Below the pieces are notes generated by a model. The model was given only the letters and a program-made list of their open reading frames with translations, was not told where the DNA came from and made no database searches. The translations under genes were made by a program, and so were the position numbers. A DNA stretch of 64,000 bases from Amycolatopsis vancoresmycina (GTDB lineage: Bacteria > Actinomycetota > Actinomycetes > Mycobacteriales > Pseudonocardiaceae), in NCBI RefSeq assembly GCF_000716785.1, contig NZ_JNYY01000014.1, forward strand, positions 1 through 64,000, read 5' to 3'. Every line of letters begins with the position of its first letter. Position 1 is the first letter of the stretch. Of the stretch, positions 1 to 7,796 are shown piece after piece.

Positions 1-115
1 GCACCGCTCGATCTACCAGGAGTTCCTCTGCTGCCAGCGGCAACACGCCCACCCGAGCTCAGTTCAGGAACAGGCTCTAACACTGTTTCTCACTCACGAG
101 GGGCTGCGGCAGGGG

Positions 116-1318
116 TCAGCCGGCGAGCTCGCGGATGCGGTCCATGGCCCGCCGGACCTCGGCGAAGCCGGTGGTGAGCGGGCTCAAGCCGATCCGGATG
201 CCGTCGGGACGGCGGAAGTCGATCAGCACGCCGTTTTCGATCAGCACGCGCGAAAGCCGCTCGGCGTCCGGGTGCCGGAGGGTGACGTGCCCGCCGCGGC
301 GGGCGTCGTCGCGCGGCGAGGCGACGGTGAAGCCGAGCGGGACGAGCCATGCGTCGGCGAGGGCGAGCACCCACCGGCCCAGCGCCACGGCCTTGGCCCG
401 CACGCGGTCGATGCCCGCTTCGGCCAGCAGCGCCACGCCTTCCCGGACGCCCACCATGCCGAGCACCGGCGGGGTCCCGGACAGCGCCCGCCGGATCCCG
501 GGCGCCGGCACGTACTTCGCGGCCATGCCGAAGGTGTCGGCCGCGCCCATCCAGCCGGTGATGGGCTGGCCGAACGCTTCGTGGTGACGCGCGTTGACGT
601 AGAGGAACGCGGGCGCGCCGGGCCCGGCGTTGAGGAACTTGTAGGTGCAGCCGACGGCGAAGTCGGCGTCGGCGGCGTCCAGCTCGACCGGGATCGAGCC
701 AACGCTGTGGCACAGGTCCCAGACGACGAGCCCGCCGCGCTCGTGCACCAGCCGCGTCACGGCGGCCAGGTCGGTGATCGCCGCCGACCGGTAGTCCACA
801 TGGGACAGCGTGACGACCGCGGTCCGCGGCCCGACCGCCGCGGCGACGTCCTCGTTTTCGACCCACCGCACGGTGAGCCCCAGTTCGGCGGCGACGCTCT
901 CGGCCAGGAACCGGTCGGTGGGGAAGTTCGCGGTGTCGGTGACGAGCTCGTCGCGCCCCGGCCGCAGCGCGACGGCGGCCCGGATCGTCTTGTAGAGGCA
1001 GACGGACGTCGAGTCGGCGACGATCGTCTGGCCGGGCGCGGCCCCGAGCGCGACGCGGCCGAGCTCGTCCCCGATCTCCTCGGGCAGCGTGAGCCAGCGT
1101 TCGTCCCACGACCGGATGAGCCGGTCACCCCACTCGTGCGCGACGAGCTCCTGCAGCCGGTCCGCGGTGGCGCGCAGCGGGCGGCCCAGGGAGTTCCCGT
1201 CGAGGTAGGCCACGACGCCGGGGTCGCCGATCGGGACGAACCGCTCGCGGAAGGCGGCGAGCTCGTCTTCGGCGTCGAGGCGGTCCGCGGCTTCGGGCGA
1301 GATGTCGGCGGTGCTCAG
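116..1318 (-). CDS. kynU: Kynureninase
   Basis: PLP enzyme that splits kynurenine into anthranilate and alanine in tryptophan catabolism; cytosolic. The 400-residue product has the family landmarks: YLDGNSLGRP near residue 38, WDLCHSVG (Asp201, His204) and CTYKFLNAGPG with the PLP lysine at 227. No ATG or GTG lies near the N-terminus. The best start is CTG at 1318-1316, which overlaps the TGA of the upstream gene (CTGA) and has AAGGAG eight bases upstream, inside that gene's last codons. This implies translational coupling to the DUF5997 gene. Product assignment is firm; the CTG start is an inference from spacing. Confidence 0.93.
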   Translation of the reverse strand: MSTADISPEAADRLDAEDELAAFRERFVPIGDPGVVAYLDGNSLGRPLRATADRLQELVAHEWGDRLIRSWDERWLTLPEEIGDELGRVALGAAPGQTIVADSTSVCLYKTIRAAVALRPGRDELVTDTANFPTDRFLAESVAAELGLTVRWVENEDVAAAVGPRTAVVTLSHVDYRSAAITDLAAVTRLVHERGGLVVWDLCHSVGSIPVELDAADADFAVGCTYKFLNAGPGAPAFLYVNARHHEAFGQPITGWMGAADTFGMAAKYVPAPGIRRALSGTPPVLGMVGVREGVALLAEAGIDRVRAKAVALGRWVLALADAWLVPLGFTVASPRDDARRGGHVTLRHPDAERLSRVLIENGVLIDFRRPDGIRIGLSPLTTGFAEVRRAMDRIRELAG

Positions 1319-1686
1319 CGGTTCTTCTCCTTGACCCGCACGGTTTCCTTCCGCACCTCGGCCTGGGTGGCGCGCTCCCGCACCAGCCAGTCCGGGCTCT
1401 GCGCCTTCAGCTCGTCGATCTGCTCGGTCGTCAGCGGCTCGGTGATCCCGCCGCGGGTGAGGCCGCCGATGGAGACGCCCAGCTTCGCCGCCACCACCGG
1501 GCGCGGGTGCGGGCCGGTGCGGCGCAGCTCGCGCAGCCACTCGGGCGGGTCGGCCTGCAGCGCGTTGAGCTCGTCGCGGGTGACCACGCCCTCTTGGAAC
1601 TCCGCGGGGGTGGCTTCGAGGTACACACCCAGCTTCTTCGCCGCCGTCGCGGGCTTCATCGTCTGGGTGGTCTTGTGCGACGTCAT
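1315..1686 (-). CDS. DUF5997 family protein
   Basis: Small (123 residues), basic, actinobacterial protein of unknown function. It begins MTSHKTTQTMKPATAAKKLG and has a middle segment (PRPVVAAKLGVSIGGLTRGG) that resembles a helix-turn-helix turn. The Lys/Arg-rich tail ends in KEKNR. ATG at 1686 is the start. The gene is divergent from a LysR effector-domain gene 42 bp away, a pairing I recall for this family, and its end overlaps kynU. The adjacency suggests that the three genes share control, but no function is assigned. Confidence 0.82.
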   Translation of the reverse strand: MTSHKTTQTMKPATAAKKLGVYLEATPAEFQEGVVTRDELNALQADPPEWLRELRRTGPHPRPVVAAKLGVSIGGLTRGGITEPLTTEQIDELKAQSPDWLVRERATQAEVRKETVRVKEKNR

Positions 1687-1716
1687 GCCGTCCAGGGTAG
1701 CCAGCGTCACTCCCGG

Positions 1717-1722
1717 TAACCT
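1717..1722 (+). promoter_or_regulatory. Candidate -10 box of a leaderless gene
   Basis: TAACCT lies six bases before the GTG of the LysR effector-domain gene, which would place the transcription start on the GTG itself. No Shine-Dalgarno is visible. No convincing -35 box was found, so this is tentative. Confidence 0.3.
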
Positions 1723-1728
1723 GACCCG

Positions 1729-2421
1729 GTGACCTCTTTCAAGCTCGCGTACGTCCCGGGAGCGACGCCCGCCAAGTGGGTGCGGACCTGGGGCGAGCGG
1801 GTGCCGGAGGTCCCGCTGACCCTCGTCCCGGTCGCCGCCGCCGACGCGACCGGCCTGCTGCGCGCCCGCGAGGCCGACGCGGCGCTGCTGCGGTCCCCGA
1901 TCGACCGCGACGGCCTGCACGCGATCCCGCTCTACACCGAGGCGACGGTGGTCGTGGTGCCCAAGGACCACCTGGTCGCGGCGGCGGACGAAGTGTCCAC
2001 CGTGGACTTGGCCGACGACGTCGTGCTGCACGCCCTCGACGACACGCTGGAGTGGGAGACGCTGCCGGGGCGCCCGGCGGTGTCGCGGCCCGAGACGACG
2101 GCGGACGCGATCGAGCTGGTCGCGGCCGGTGTCGGGGTGCTCGTCGTCCCGCAGTCGCTCGCCCGGCTGCACCACCGCCGCGACCTCACCTACCGGACGG
2201 TCACGGACGCGCCGCAGTCGAGCGTAGCGCTGTCGTGGCTGGAGGAGGAGACCTCGGACCTGATGGAGCAGTTCATCGGGATCGTCCGCGGCCGGACGGT
2301 GAACAGCACGCGCGGGCGCCAGCAGGCGCCGCCGGAACGCAAGCGCCCGGAGCGTAAGCCCGCCACCGCCGCGAAGCCGGCCCGGCGCGGCGGCGCGGGG
2401 AAGCGGCGCCGGCGGGCCTGA
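1729..2421 (+). CDS. LysR-type effector-binding domain protein without HTH
   Basis: The 230-residue product starts directly in the periplasmic-binding-protein-like fold of LysR regulators (FKLAYVPGATPAKWV...). It has the usual hinge segments DAALLRSPI (about 50), TEATVVVVPKDH (about 78) and AAGVGVLVVPQSLARLH (about 140). There is no N-terminal winged HTH. The C-terminal 45 residues are a very basic Lys/Arg/Ala/Pro tail (about 187-230) that could contact nucleic acid. GTG start at 1729, probably leaderless. It is divergent from the DUF5997 gene. Role unknown; perhaps a ligand-sensing partner of that protein. Confidence 0.78.
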   Translation: MTSFKLAYVPGATPAKWVRTWGERVPEVPLTLVPVAAADATGLLRAREADAALLRSPIDRDGLHAIPLYTEATVVVVPKDHLVAAADEVSTVDLADDVVLHALDDTLEWETLPGRPAVSRPETTADAIELVAAGVGVLVVPQSLARLHHRRDLTYRTVTDAPQSSVALSWLEEETSDLMEQFIGIVRGRTVNSTRGRQQAPPERKRPERKPATAAKPARRGGAGKRRRRA

Positions 2422-2425
2422 GCCG

Positions 2426-2707
2426 TCAGGGTGTCGCGCAGACGCAGTTGCCGTCGGCGCGGTCGAGCAGGTCGGGGTCGTCGAACCAGTGGCCGTCCTC
2501 CCCGAGGTAGCGGAACTGCAGCACGGTGCCCGGAGCCACGTCGACCGACGCCGAACGGCGGCCGTTGGACCGCGGGGTGAGGTGGTGGCGGCCCGGGGTC
2601 CAGTCGTTGAACGAGCCGACGACGCTCACCCGGCCGGGCGGCGCGGCGGCCGGGAGGCTGAAGGTGACGCGCTGGGTGCCGGCCCGGTTCTTGCTGATCT
2701 TGATCAC
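2426..2707 (-). CDS. Stand-alone CBM48 / isoamylase-N-like domain protein
   Basis: A 93-residue product consisting only of an early-set beta-sandwich of the glycogen-binding type. The segments RVSVVGSFNDW, GTVLQFRYLGEDGHWFDDP and a final NCVCATP are typical of small glycogen-recognition-domain proteins. GTG at 2707 is chosen because the next upstream start has no family sequence and GAAAGG precedes the GTG. There is no catalytic domain, so it probably binds alpha-glucan or acts as a regulatory module. It is divergent from the next gene. Confidence 0.72.
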   Translation of the reverse strand: MIKISKNRAGTQRVTFSLPAAAPPGRVSVVGSFNDWTPGRHHLTPRSNGRRSASVDVAPGTVLQFRYLGEDGHWFDDPDLLDRADGNCVCATP

Positions 2708-2778
2708 TCGTGGGGGCCTTTCGCGGGAACGGTCGGGAGGGCGTGCTCGGCACTGAGCGCCGACATGATGGCACACCT

Positions 2779-2794
2779 GTGACGATTTGGTCAC
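2779..2794. promoter_or_regulatory. Inverted repeat in divergent intergenic region
   Basis: GTGAC-N6-GTCAC lies between the CBM48 gene and the following divergent gene. The spacing of two GTnAC half sites is compatible with a dimeric response regulator or Crp-like factor, but no specific regulator can be named. Confidence 0.3.
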
Positions 2795-2875
2795 GCCCAG
2801 TGCCCGATTGGGTTACAACGCCGCTCAACGGTTCGCCACTGACCGGGTGGTCCTCGGCCGAACCATGATCATTTC

Positions 2876-3430
2876 GTGTTGGGAGCGCGCCACGGTGGGA
2901 AACTGACTGCCGTGACTGTCGCCGCTGATCGTCAAGTCAAGGACCCGTGTGCCTGGCTCAGCGCTGTCACCCACGAGCTCGCGGAGGTCCATCCGGCCGA
3001 CACGCGAGCGGTGATCTTGACGGTGTGGGACGGGCTGGCCGCCGCCCGGTTGGCCGGGCTGTACGCGGCCGCGGCTTCGCCGCGCTGGCGAGCAAGACAG
3101 CGTCACGCCGAAGCGGTCGAGTTCGATCTCGCCGTGCTGCTGGCGCGCAACTGCACGGTGGCCACCGGCCTGGCCATCCCGGCCCGGCTGCCGGGAGCCG
3201 CGGTCGCCTGGCCGGTCGAACGGGCCGACGCGGCGGTCGCGGCGGTGGTGTCGTTCTGCGGCACGGCCGAAGCGGTGCTGCGCCGGGCGGGCGAGCTGAC
3301 CCCGGTGTGGGAGGACAGCCTGCTGGGCCCGGTGGCGCTGGCCCGCTGGCTGGCGGACTGCTGGACGGGCCGCCACACGGGCGGCTGCCCCCTGCGGCTG
3401 CCGGTGCCGCCCCCACCGTGGTGGCGGTGA
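2876..3430 (+). CDS. Hypothetical protein
   Basis: Product of up to 184 residues, not recognised. It is Ala/Arg-rich with two Cys in the middle (RNCTVATG, SFCGTAEA), a third in DCWTGRHTGGC, and a Pro/Trp end (PPPPWWR). No signal peptide or membrane segment is evident. The GTG at 2876 has CATGAT six bases upstream, which fits a leaderless start; an in-frame GTG at 2912 (VTVAADRQ) is the alternative. Codon use matches the neighbours, so it is probably real. Confidence 0.55.
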   Translation: MLGARHGGKLTAVTVAADRQVKDPCAWLSAVTHELAEVHPADTRAVILTVWDGLAAARLAGLYAAAASPRWRARQRHAEAVEFDLAVLLARNCTVATGLAIPARLPGAAVAWPVERADAAVAAVVSFCGTAEAVLRRAGELTPVWEDSLLGPVALARWLADCWTGRHTGGCPLRLPVPPPPWWR

Positions 3431-3494
3431 GCGTTGTCCGTCAGGTGAAGTCTGGGCCGGCGAGCGCCGGCACCGGGAGGAGAGGAGGGCCGGG

Positions 3495-3689
3495 GTGACC
3501 GAAGCAGCAGCCCCGCCCTCGAGACTCCCGGAGCCGGCGCGAGCGGCGGTCCGCGCGGTCCTGCTGGCCGAGCTGACCGCGGCGGCCGCCCGGGCACGGG
3601 CGGCCGGCTGCCCGGGGGAGACGCTGGTGGCGGCGTTGGAGGCCCGGTGCCGCCGGGTGGGTGAGGCCGGCCGGGGCGCGGGCTGTTGA
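3495..3689 (+). CDS. Small hypothetical protein
   Basis: A 64-residue Ala-rich helical product beginning MTEAAAPPSRLPEPAR. It is preceded by a purine-rich GGAGGAGAGGAGG tract at suitable spacing before GTG at 3495. It follows the previous gene by 64 bp on the same strand and may be its operon partner. No family was recognised. Confidence 0.42.
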   Translation: MTEAAAPPSRLPEPARAAVRAVLLAELTAAAARARAAGCPGETLVAALEARCRRVGEAGRGAGC

Positions 3690-3766
3690 GGTCGGGCCTG
3701 CCCGGGTGCCGGTGGTGGCCGGTCTTGCGGGTGGGTGTCGGCGGCCGCCGAGCCGCTTTCTTTTCG

Positions 3767-4726
3767 TCAGCGGCCCAGAATGGCCAGTGCCGTCGCCACG
3801 ATCTCGTCCACCCGCGCCGGGTCCGCCAGAGCCGCCATCAGCCAGTCGTCGCGGGCCGCTCCGTCCAAAGGAGCCTCGCCGAACACCAGGCGGAGCACCG
3901 TCGTGACCGCCGCTGCCGCCGTCTCGCCGCGGTCGAGCCGGACCTCGATCGCCGCCAGGGCCTCCTCCGCCAGCTCCGCCAGGCGCGCGTCCGCCAGCTC
4001 GTCGCGGTCCACCAGCTCCAGGGCGGGCAGGTCTGCCGGCATCGGGGCCACCGGCGCCTGCTTGTGGCCCAGCGGGCGCTCCACGTGCTCCGCGTGCCAC
4101 TTCTCCCGGGTGCGCATCGCCGCCAGGACGCGCCGGACCTCGCCGTCGAGGGTGTCGCGGTCCGCCACCGGCTCGCCCGTCAGCTCGGCTCGGCGCGCCG
4201 CCCACGCGTCCAGGGGCCACAGCTCCGCTCCCGCCGTCGCCGGCACCCCCACCCAGACCAGGAGCTGCACCGCCAGGTCGCACAGCCAGCGGTCGCCGCC
4301 GAGTGCGTCGCCCAGCCAGGACGGGAGGCGAGGGCGTTGCAGCGCCCCGAGTTCGCCGCGCCGGCGCCGGTGCGCGTCGACCGTTGCCGGGTTGAGGCGG
4401 GTCGCCAGCCAGCCCTCCAGGTTCTCGATCGGGTCCGTCGCGCGCCGCAGGGCGTGGTCCACCACCGCTTCCACGTCGTCGTGGAAGCGGTCGAGGCAGT
4501 CGGGCCGCAGCCACTCGAGCCCGCGGGCGCAGTCCGCGTGCCGCCGCCGGTGCTCCAGCGGCCGGGTGATCCGCGTGAAGACGAGCGGCCAGGCCACGCT
4601 GTAGACCCCGCCGCGCAACCGGGCCAGCGCGCCGGGCGGGGCGGCCGCCGCCGAGCCGGCGAGCAGGCCGTCGCGGGCCAGCCGCCGGACCCCGGCGACG
4701 TCGGCCGGGTGCACAGTGCCGAGCAA
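3767..4726 (-). CDS. Conserved actinobacterial protein of unknown function
   Basis: A 319-residue product. The central stretch (GVYSVAWPLVFTRITRPLEH; FHDDVEAVVDHALRRA; IENLEGWLATRLNPATVDAH, about 45-110) has the look of a sigma-70 region 2 helix bundle followed by RRRRGELGALQRPR. The C-terminal half is acidic and helical (ALELVDRDELADARLAELAE). TTG at 4726 follows GGGGAGGAAGG closely; GTG at 4714 is the alternative. It is divergent from the next gene across about 175 bp, so the two probably share a regulatory region. Sigma relationship is a weak resemblance only. Confidence 0.6.
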   Translation of the reverse strand: MLGTVHPADVAGVRRLARDGLLAGSAAAAPPGALARLRGGVYSVAWPLVFTRITRPLEHRRRHADCARGLEWLRPDCLDRFHDDVEAVVDHALRRATDPIENLEGWLATRLNPATVDAHRRRRGELGALQRPRLPSWLGDALGGDRWLCDLAVQLLVWVGVPATAGAELWPLDAWAARRAELTGEPVADRDTLDGEVRRVLAAMRTREKWHAEHVERPLGHKQAPVAPMPADLPALELVDRDELADARLAELAEEALAAIEVRLDRGETAAAAVTTVLRLVFGEAPLDGAARDDWLMAALADPARVDEIVATALAILGR

Positions 4727-4900
4727 CCTTCCTCCCCGATGTCGACGGAAAAATGGTCGGGCAGCCGGAGAATGGGAAAAGGCCACGGCCGGGTCGAATC
4801 GGCGGCGAACTGGCCAATCGCAGGCCACTCCCGAATCACCTGATCGGCGCAGCGAGCGCCGCCGATCGCCGCGAAGTCCGCGTGCCACAATGGAAATCCC

Positions 4901-5872
4901 ATGGCACACAAGGACGGGCTGCTCCGGGAACTCACCACGTTGCGGCGCGGCTGGGGATTGGAAGCCGAACGGCTGCGCAGCCGGCTCGGGCCACTCGTCG
5001 CCGGCTGGTGCGAAATCCACCGGACGACGAGCGATCGCGACGCGCGGCGCGTTCTGCGCGAGGCCATTTCGGCCGCCATCGCGGATTTCCCGGACGACGA
5101 CCGGCTGGCGGTGAACGTCGCGCTGGCCATCGCGCCCGGCGCGCAGCACGCCCTGCTCAGCGACCGGATCGGCGTCCTCGCCGAACGCCTGAGCGTCTCG
5201 GAACGCACGGCCCGGCGGCGGATCGACCGCTCGTTCGCCCGGCTCGCCGCGGAGATCGAGGCCGGCACGCGGCCGGGCGACGGCGTCCCCGACCCGGACA
5301 AGGGCTGGTTCGTCAAACGGCTCAAGGTGCTCGTGCGGCTCGACACGCCGGAGCCGGAGGTGACCGAGGAACGCCTGATCGTGGCGACCACCGACGACCT
5401 CGGCCGGATTTCCGCGCAGCTCACCGTGCCCCGCACCTACGACGACCGGGACGGCGAGCGGCACGTCACCGCGGACGCCCAGCACGGCGCCCGGATCAGC
5501 GCCGGCCACCGGGAAGGCCAGCGGCACTTCCGCTGGCTGCTCGACCTGCCGCGGCCGCTGTCCCGCGGTGACAGCCACACGTACTCCCTGGTGTTCCGCC
5601 TCCAGGACGGCCGGCCGACCCGGCCGTCGTACGTGTTCGTGCCGCTGGTGACGTGCGAGTCGTTCACGGTGCGGGTCCGCTTCGACCCGCGGCGCCCGCC
5701 GTGGGTGGTGTGGCGGCTGGACCGGGTGCCGCCTTCGGTGCTCGCCGACCCGCCCCAGCCGGGGCCGGCGCTGCCGCTCGACGGCGCCTGCGAGGTCGCC
5801 CAGGAGTTCGCCGCGCCGCAGCTCGGGTACGCCTACGGCCTCCGCTGGCTACCGGGCGAAGATATTCCTTGA
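4901..5872 (+). CDS. Conserved actinobacterial protein, helical HTH-like N-half and beta-rich C-half
   Basis: A 323-residue cytosolic product. Residues 1-125 are helical and contain LSVSERTARRRIDRSFARLA (about 95-115), which reads as a helix-turn-helix with recognition helix. From about 145 on it is beta-rich (EERLIVATTDDLGRISAQL; SYVFVPLVTCESFTVRVRF) and ends GLRWLPGEDIP. Similar two-part proteins in actinobacteria are usually left hypothetical or called XRE-like. It is divergent from the preceding unknown gene. The promoter of the next gene overlaps its 3' end. A ligand-sensing DNA-binding role is an inference. Confidence 0.62.
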   Translation: MAHKDGLLRELTTLRRGWGLEAERLRSRLGPLVAGWCEIHRTTSDRDARRVLREAISAAIADFPDDDRLAVNVALAIAPGAQHALLSDRIGVLAERLSVSERTARRRIDRSFARLAAEIEAGTRPGDGVPDPDKGWFVKRLKVLVRLDTPEPEVTEERLIVATTDDLGRISAQLTVPRTYDDRDGERHVTADAQHGARISAGHREGQRHFRWLLDLPRPLSRGDSHTYSLVFRLQDGRPTRPSYVFVPLVTCESFTVRVRFDPRRPPWVVWRLDRVPPSVLADPPQPGPALPLDGACEVAQEFAAPQLGYAYGLRWLPGEDIP

Positions 5873-5898
5873 CATGAATATTCTCTCGTGTGAATACT
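5869..5898 (+). promoter_or_regulatory. Promoter with embedded operator, leaderless
   Basis: A perfect -35 box TTGACA (5869-5874), an 18-bp spacer and AATACT (5893-5898) are followed seven bases later by the ATG at 5906, so the transcript should start on the initiation codon. The spacer contains the palindrome GAATATTC (5876-5883), flanked by related GATATTCC and GAATAC sequences. That fits autorepression by the ArsR-type domain encoded immediately downstream. Confidence 0.6.
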
Positions 5899-5905
5899 AG
5901 GTCCC

Positions 5906-6697
5906 ATGGACCGGATCGCTGCCGCACTCGGGGACGCCGCCCGCTGGCGCATCGTCGAACTGCTCGCCGAGCGTCCCCGCTCGGTCGGGGAGCTCGCCGA
6001 GCTGACCGGGCTGCGGCAGCCGCAGACCAGCAAGCACCTGCAGACGCTGGCCCGGGCCGGGCTCGTCACCGTCTTCCCGCTCGGGCAGCGGCGGGTGCAC
6101 GCCCTCGAAGCGCAGCCGCTGGCGGCGCTCGCGGGTCGGCTGCGTGAGCTGGCCGAGGCTGCCGAGGGGCAGGCGGGGGAGCGGGAGGTCCTCGTGCGCT
6201 ACCGCGCGGGCATCGACCGGGCTGCGGCGGCCGCGGACCGGGACCGGTGGGCGGACGGGCGTTCGTTCGCGTTCGAGCGCCTGCTGCCCGAGCCGCCCGG
6301 CGTCGTCTGGCGGCACTGGGCCGAGCCGGAGCTGCTGGCGTCGTGGTGGGTGCCGCCGTCGATGACGGTGATCGCCTGCGTCCTCGAGCCGCGGCCGGGT
6401 GGCCGGGTCGTGCTGCGCTACCGCGACGCCGACGCCGAGTACCCGTCGGAGGGCCAGGTGCTCGTCGCGGAGGAGCCGGCGCACCTGGTGTTCGACCTGG
6501 CGGTGACGGGGCCGGCGTCGTTCACCGGCCACTACGACCTCCGGCTGGAGCCGGCTGACGAAGGCACCCGGCTGCGGCTGGACCTGGGCATCACGGCGAC
6601 GACCGTGGCGGCGGTCCCGTTCATCGCCGGGATCGAGCCGGGCTGGCAGCAGGTGCTCGACCACTTGACCGAAGTACTCACGAAGAGAAAGGGCTGA
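5906..6697 (+). CDS. ArsR-family HTH fused to an AHSA1/SRPBCC domain
   Basis: 263 residues. Residues 1-80 are an ArsR winged helix (ALGDAARWRIVELLAERPRS, then LRQPQTSKHLQTLARAGLV). No metal-binding Cys or His cluster is visible. Residues 110-260 form an AHSA1-type START fold (FERLLPEPPGVVWRHWAEPE, RYRDADAEYPSEGQVL, GWQQVLDHLTEVL). The fused domain probably senses a hydrophobic ligand in place of metal. The gene has its own promoter and operator and is followed three bases later by a RibD-like reductase, so the pair looks like a self-regulated operon. Confidence 0.85.
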   Translation: MDRIAAALGDAARWRIVELLAERPRSVGELAELTGLRQPQTSKHLQTLARAGLVTVFPLGQRRVHALEAQPLAALAGRLRELAEAAEGQAGEREVLVRYRAGIDRAAAAADRDRWADGRSFAFERLLPEPPGVVWRHWAEPELLASWWVPPSMTVIACVLEPRPGGRVVLRYRDADAEYPSEGQVLVAEEPAHLVFDLAVTGPASFTGHYDLRLEPADEGTRLRLDLGITATTVAAVPFIAGIEPGWQQVLDHLTEVLTKRKG

Positions 6698-6700
6698 ACC

Positions 6701-7291
6701 ATGACCGGACGCCGAGTGACGGCCAACCTGAGCCTCACCCTCGACGGGCGCTACCACGGCCCGGCCGGACCGGCCGACATGGGCGCGATCGTGTCGTACG
6801 CGACGACCGAAGTCGCGCGGCGCCACCTGACGCGCATCTGGGAGGGCGCGACGACGGCGGTGCTGGGCCGCAGGAACGCGGAGGGTTTCCTGGGGTTCTG
6901 GCCGACGGTGGCGGCGGACGAGAACGCGGACCCCCGCGACCGCGGCTACGCGAAGTGGCTGGTGGACGTGGAAAAGGTGGTGTTCTCCCGCACGCTGACG
7001 GACGCACCTTGGGAGCGAACCCGCCTGGTGAACGCCCCGGTGCCCGAGGCGATCGCCGACCTCAAGGCGGAGGGGGACGGAGAAATCCTGGTGAACAGCA
7101 GCGCGAGCATCATCAAGCCGCTGCTGGAGGAGGACCTGCTCGACCGCATGTACCTGCTGATCTGCCCGGAGATAGCGGGCGGCGGCCCCCGCCTGTTCGA
7201 CGACGGCCTCCCGCCGTCGAAGTGGCGGATCACCCACCGCGAGACGGGCGACCTGGGCGAGACGGCAGTGGTCTACGACCGAATCCGCTGA
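6701..7291 (+). CDS. Dihydrofolate reductase / RibD C-terminal-like family protein
   Basis: 196 residues of the RibD_C (DHFR-like) fold. It shows NLSLTLDGRYHGP at the N-terminus, GATTAVLGRRNAEGF around 50, DGEILVNSSASIIKPLLEEDLLDRM around 125 and EIAGGGPRLFDDGLPPSKW near the end. The expected reaction is NAD(P)H-dependent reduction of an unknown small substrate. It starts three bases after the ArsR-AHSA1 stop and is surely cotranscribed with it, so its substrate may be linked to the inducer of that regulator. Confidence 0.85.
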   Translation: MTGRRVTANLSLTLDGRYHGPAGPADMGAIVSYATTEVARRHLTRIWEGATTAVLGRRNAEGFLGFWPTVAADENADPRDRGYAKWLVDVEKVVFSRTLTDAPWERTRLVNAPVPEAIADLKAEGDGEILVNSSASIIKPLLEEDLLDRMYLLICPEIAGGGPRLFDDGLPPSKWRITHRETGDLGETAVVYDRIR

Positions 7292-7319
7292 CGGCACACC
7301 CCACGGCGCAAGACAAGCC

Positions 7320-7450
7320 GCGTTGCGCAGGGACGGTCGCGAGGGGAGCCGCGTTGCGCCGGGGGCGGCCGCGAGGTGAGCTGCGTTGCGCCGGGGGCGG
7401 CCGCGAGGTGAGCTGCGTTGCGCCGGGGGCGGCCGCGAGGTGAGCTGCGC
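7320..7450. repeat. Tandem 32-bp direct repeats
   Basis: Three copies of a 32-bp unit beginning GCGTTGCGCCGGGGGCGGCC start at 7351, 7383 and 7415. A degenerate copy precedes them at 7320 and a partial one follows. The block lies between the RibD-like gene and the tRNA. No coding function is apparent and the rest of 7292-7537 holds nothing else I can name. Confidence 0.85.
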
Positions 7451-7537
7451 CGCTGGGGGTCCGGGGGTTATCCCCCGGGAAGATACTCCGGACACCGGGA
7501 GCGTGCCGAAGGCACGCGAACACAAGGATCCGTCGCG

Positions 7538-7611
7538 TGGGGCGGGCGGGGCTCGAACCCGCGGCCAAGGGATTATGAGTCCCCTGCTCTAACCAACTGA
7601 GCTACCGCCCC
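7538..7611 (-). tRNA. tRNA with CAT anticodon (Ile2 or elongator Met)
   Basis: Read on the minus strand, the sequence folds into a full cloverleaf. The acceptor stem is GGGGCGG with its complement, the D arm is GCTCAGTTGGTTAGAGC, the anticodon stem GGGGA/TCCCT holds the loop CTCATAA, and the T arm is GCGGGTTCGAGCCCCGC. The discriminator is A and CCA is not encoded. The anticodon is CAT. The CTTGG variable region resembles bacterial tRNA-Ile2, whose C34 is converted to lysidine, but elongator Met cannot be excluded by eye. Confidence 0.93.
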
Positions 7612-7796
7612 CTGGCCTCGGCGCGCAGGCGGCACGAGGATTTGCATGTGCACAAGGCACTCAGTTCGCTCCAAGTTATCACAGCGGCCATCCGGGCAGA
7701 TCCGGTAGGCCAAACAGGTTGAAGTGCCCGCCGACCGGCGCACGCTCGTCTAGGTTGCAAGGGCGTCACCGCTGACCGGAACGGCGGGAGGAAGCG

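Noticed and set aside
90..1109. Long open frame with Arg/Ala-rich protein on the strand opposite or offset to kynU
   Set aside because: It is a high-GC shadow frame. Kynureninase motifs are all in the other frame, and the shadow protein has only R/A/G/P composition.
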